This document shows, in pieces, positions 15,676 to 17,018 of a stretch of DNA of 17,018 nucleotides. Source of the stretch: SM1-46 sp002451215 (GTDB lineage: Bacteria > Pseudomonadota > Gammaproteobacteria > Acidiferrobacterales > Sulfurifustaceae); the NCBI GenBank assembly GCA_002451215.1, contig DKBM01000122.1:1-17018 (forward strand), given 5' to 3'. The first letter of the stretch is position 1. Each line of letters starts with the position of its first letter. The translations under genes were made by a program, and so were the position numbers. The notes under the pieces are model-generated. The model did no database searches, was not told where the DNA came from, and was given only the letters and a program-made list of their open reading frames with translations.

Positions 15676-15706
15676 CGGCGTATCGCAAGCCACAAGCAAT
15701 ACGCCG
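15676..15706. repeat. Inverted repeat (8-bp stem plus 2 bp)
   Basis: CGGCGTAT (15676-15683) pairs with ATACGCCG (15699-15706). GC/GC pairs at 15685-15686 and 15696-15697 extend the stem after one mismatch. A smaller hairpin (GCCGC/GCGGC, 15664-15676) abuts it on the left. Confidence 0.5.
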
Positions 15707-15714
15707 TGTCTCAC

Positions 15715-15753
15715 ACCCTCGCCGCCACTCGCGGCGGCGAGGGTTCTTCTCCC
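15715..15753 (+). terminator. Strong hairpin, probable transcription terminator
   Basis: ACCCTCGCCGCC (15715-15726) pairs perfectly with GGCGGCGAGGGT (15733-15744) around a 6-base loop, followed on the plus strand by TCTTCTCCCC. The stem is very GC-rich, but the tail is pyrimidine-mixed and not a clean U run, so termination strength is uncertain. It would serve the small membrane protein gene. Confidence 0.5.
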
Positions 15754-15769
15754 CACTACTCGAACAATC

Positions 15770-15771
15770 NN
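15770..15771. other. Assembly gap (NN) at the truncated end of the PBP gene
   Basis: On the right the PBP frame is intact up to residues LSVA; on the left no frame continues the protein. The gap therefore stands for hundreds of bases, or joins non-adjacent sequence. Confidence 0.85.
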
Positions 15772-17018
15772 CCAGCGACGGAAAGCGTGTCCGGGAGATA
15801 GCGTCGCAACCCTTGCGCAGTCCCCTCGCGCACCACGTCCTGCATGGCGGCAGTGAGGAGATACACCGGCTCGGGTTCGAACGCCTTTTCCACCCGTAGG
15901 CCATAGCGCTGCAATGGCTTGCCGTCCGCAGTCAGCACCTCGCGCACCGCGCGCGGTGGCGTGCGGAAGCCACCGCTCGCGATGGTCTGGTACATCTCCG
16001 TCACCTCCAGCGGCGAGAGTTCCACCGCGCCGAGCAGGCTGGACGCGTACGGCGAGAGTTCGCGCGCTATACCGAGTGCGTGCACGGTGCGGTGCACCTC
16101 TGGCACACCAAGCGTGATACCGAGGCGCGCCGTTGCCTGATTGTAGGATTGCGCCAAAGCGGTGCGTAGTGGCACTTCGCCGTGACTCGTTTTGTCGTAG
16201 TTCTGTGGCTCCCAGTCCGGCGCGCCTCGACTCTTCCATACCAGCGGACTGTCATCGAGCCGGGTGGCGAGTGTATAGACGTCTGGGCGTGCGAGCGCGG
16301 TGAGGAAGATCGCCGGCTTCAGCAGCGAACCAACCGGGCGTTCGGCATCGAGTGCGCGGTTGAAACCCTCGTAGAGCGGGTCGCGTCCGCCGACCAGCGC
16401 CATGACCTCGCCGCTCTGGGTACTGGTAACCACGACCGCGCCCTCGAGCGTCCGCTCGCGAGAGCGAGATCGATCGAGCGCGGCCAGGCGTCCGCTGAGC
16501 GCCGCTTCCGCGGCACGCTGGATGAGAGGATCAAGCGTGGTGAACACCAACAGACCCTCGGAGCGCAGATCCTCCTCGTGGTAATCGCGCTTCAGATGCC
16601 GGCGCACCAGATCCAGAAATGCCGGATGAGGAGAAGTGCCGAGCGAGGGCTTGGCAACCACCCCCAGCGGCGTGGCGCGCGCTGCCTGGAAGCGGGCATC
16701 ATCAATTACCTTCTGCCTGTGCATCTCGGCCAGCACCAGATCGCGCCGTTCGAGCGCCCTGTCTGGGTGGCGGTGCGGATTGTAAAGACCCGGCCCCTTG
16801 ACCATGCCCACGAGCAAGGCGGACTCGGGGAGCGTCAGCTCCTTGATCGGCTTATTGAAATAGAAGTGCGCCGCGAGTCCCACGCCGTGGATGGCGCGGT
16901 TGCGATCCTGTCCGAGATAGATCTCGTTCAGGTATGTCTCGAGAATCTCGTTCTTGTCGTAGTGCAACTCGAGCAACACCGCCATGATGATTTCGGTGAA
17001 TTTGCGCCGCAGCGTGCG
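15772..17018 (-). CDS. mrcB: PBP1b-type bifunctional penicillin-binding protein, partial at both ends
   Basis: The frame enters from the right window edge and stops at the NN. It starts within the glycosyltransferase domain: RRKFTEIIMAVLLE, YLNEIYLGQ and LLVGMVKGPGLYNPHRHPD are conserved GT51 blocks that polymerise lipid II. The transpeptidase domain follows with GSLLKP (SxxK, catalytic Ser) and SYNQAT (SxN). The sequence ends at DTLSVA, exactly where the KTG motif (GKTGT) should come, so the end of the transpeptidase domain, probably 100-150 residues, is missing. The order of blocks and MVKGPGLYNP favour PBP1b over PBP1a. The protein makes and cross-links peptidoglycan at the inner membrane. 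The N-terminal cytoplasmic part, membrane helix and UB2H-type region lie outside the window. Confidence 0.92.

Overview
The window is a 17 kb GC-rich chromosomal stretch from a proteobacterium, most likely a betaproteobacterium. The evidence is a set of housekeeping genes typical of that group: acpH, a gcvR-type ACT protein, a yqiA-type esterase, greB, a PBP1b-type peptidoglycan synthase and a short c551-like cytochrome. No rRNA, tRNA, CRISPR array, transposase, integrase or phage gene was seen. Genes are tightly packed, and four convergent pairs end within -4 to +6 bp of each other. Four two-base N runs (11338, 12782, 14660, 15770) are assembly gaps of unknown real length. All four touch coding sequence, so the right third of the window should be read as scaffolded contigs.

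Layout: 1-351 is the 3' part of a Nudix hydrolase gene. 561-878 is a small periplasmic cytochrome c. 2962-1085 (-) is a pair of exported alpha/beta hydrolases: a Tat-type dienelactone-hydrolase homologue, then a Sec-type hydrolase whose usual catalytic His position holds Ala. 3131-5546 (+) is acpH, followed by a secreted beta-lactamase-fold protein in which all three catalytic motifs appear replaced. 5553-6083 (-) is gcvR, divergent from a two-CBS-domain protein (6201-6608, +). A minus-strand run from 10722 to 6605 holds an Old Yellow Enzyme, an OmpA/MotB-type cell-wall-anchored protein, a cardiolipin-synthase-like phospholipase D and a D-2-hydroxyacid dehydrogenase; the last two are coupled by a GTGA overlap. 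10829-12130 (+) is a lipoprotein polysaccharide deacetylase (gapped) and yqiA. 14216-12137 (-) is a membrane-anchored Ser/Thr kinase with a C-terminal WD40 propeller (gapped), divergent from greB (gapped). A small TPR-like lipoprotein (-), a 57-aa membrane protein (+), a hairpin-rich spacer and a PBP1b-type gene cut off at its KTG motif complete the window.

Several products act at the envelope: the PBP, the OmpA-type protein, the deacetylase, cardiolipin synthase, two exported hydrolases, the beta-lactamase-fold protein, the receptor-like kinase and the TPR lipoprotein. I see no single pathway or defence-type system linking them. The best leads for new biology are the degenerate beta-lactamase-fold protein and the kinase-WD40 receptor.
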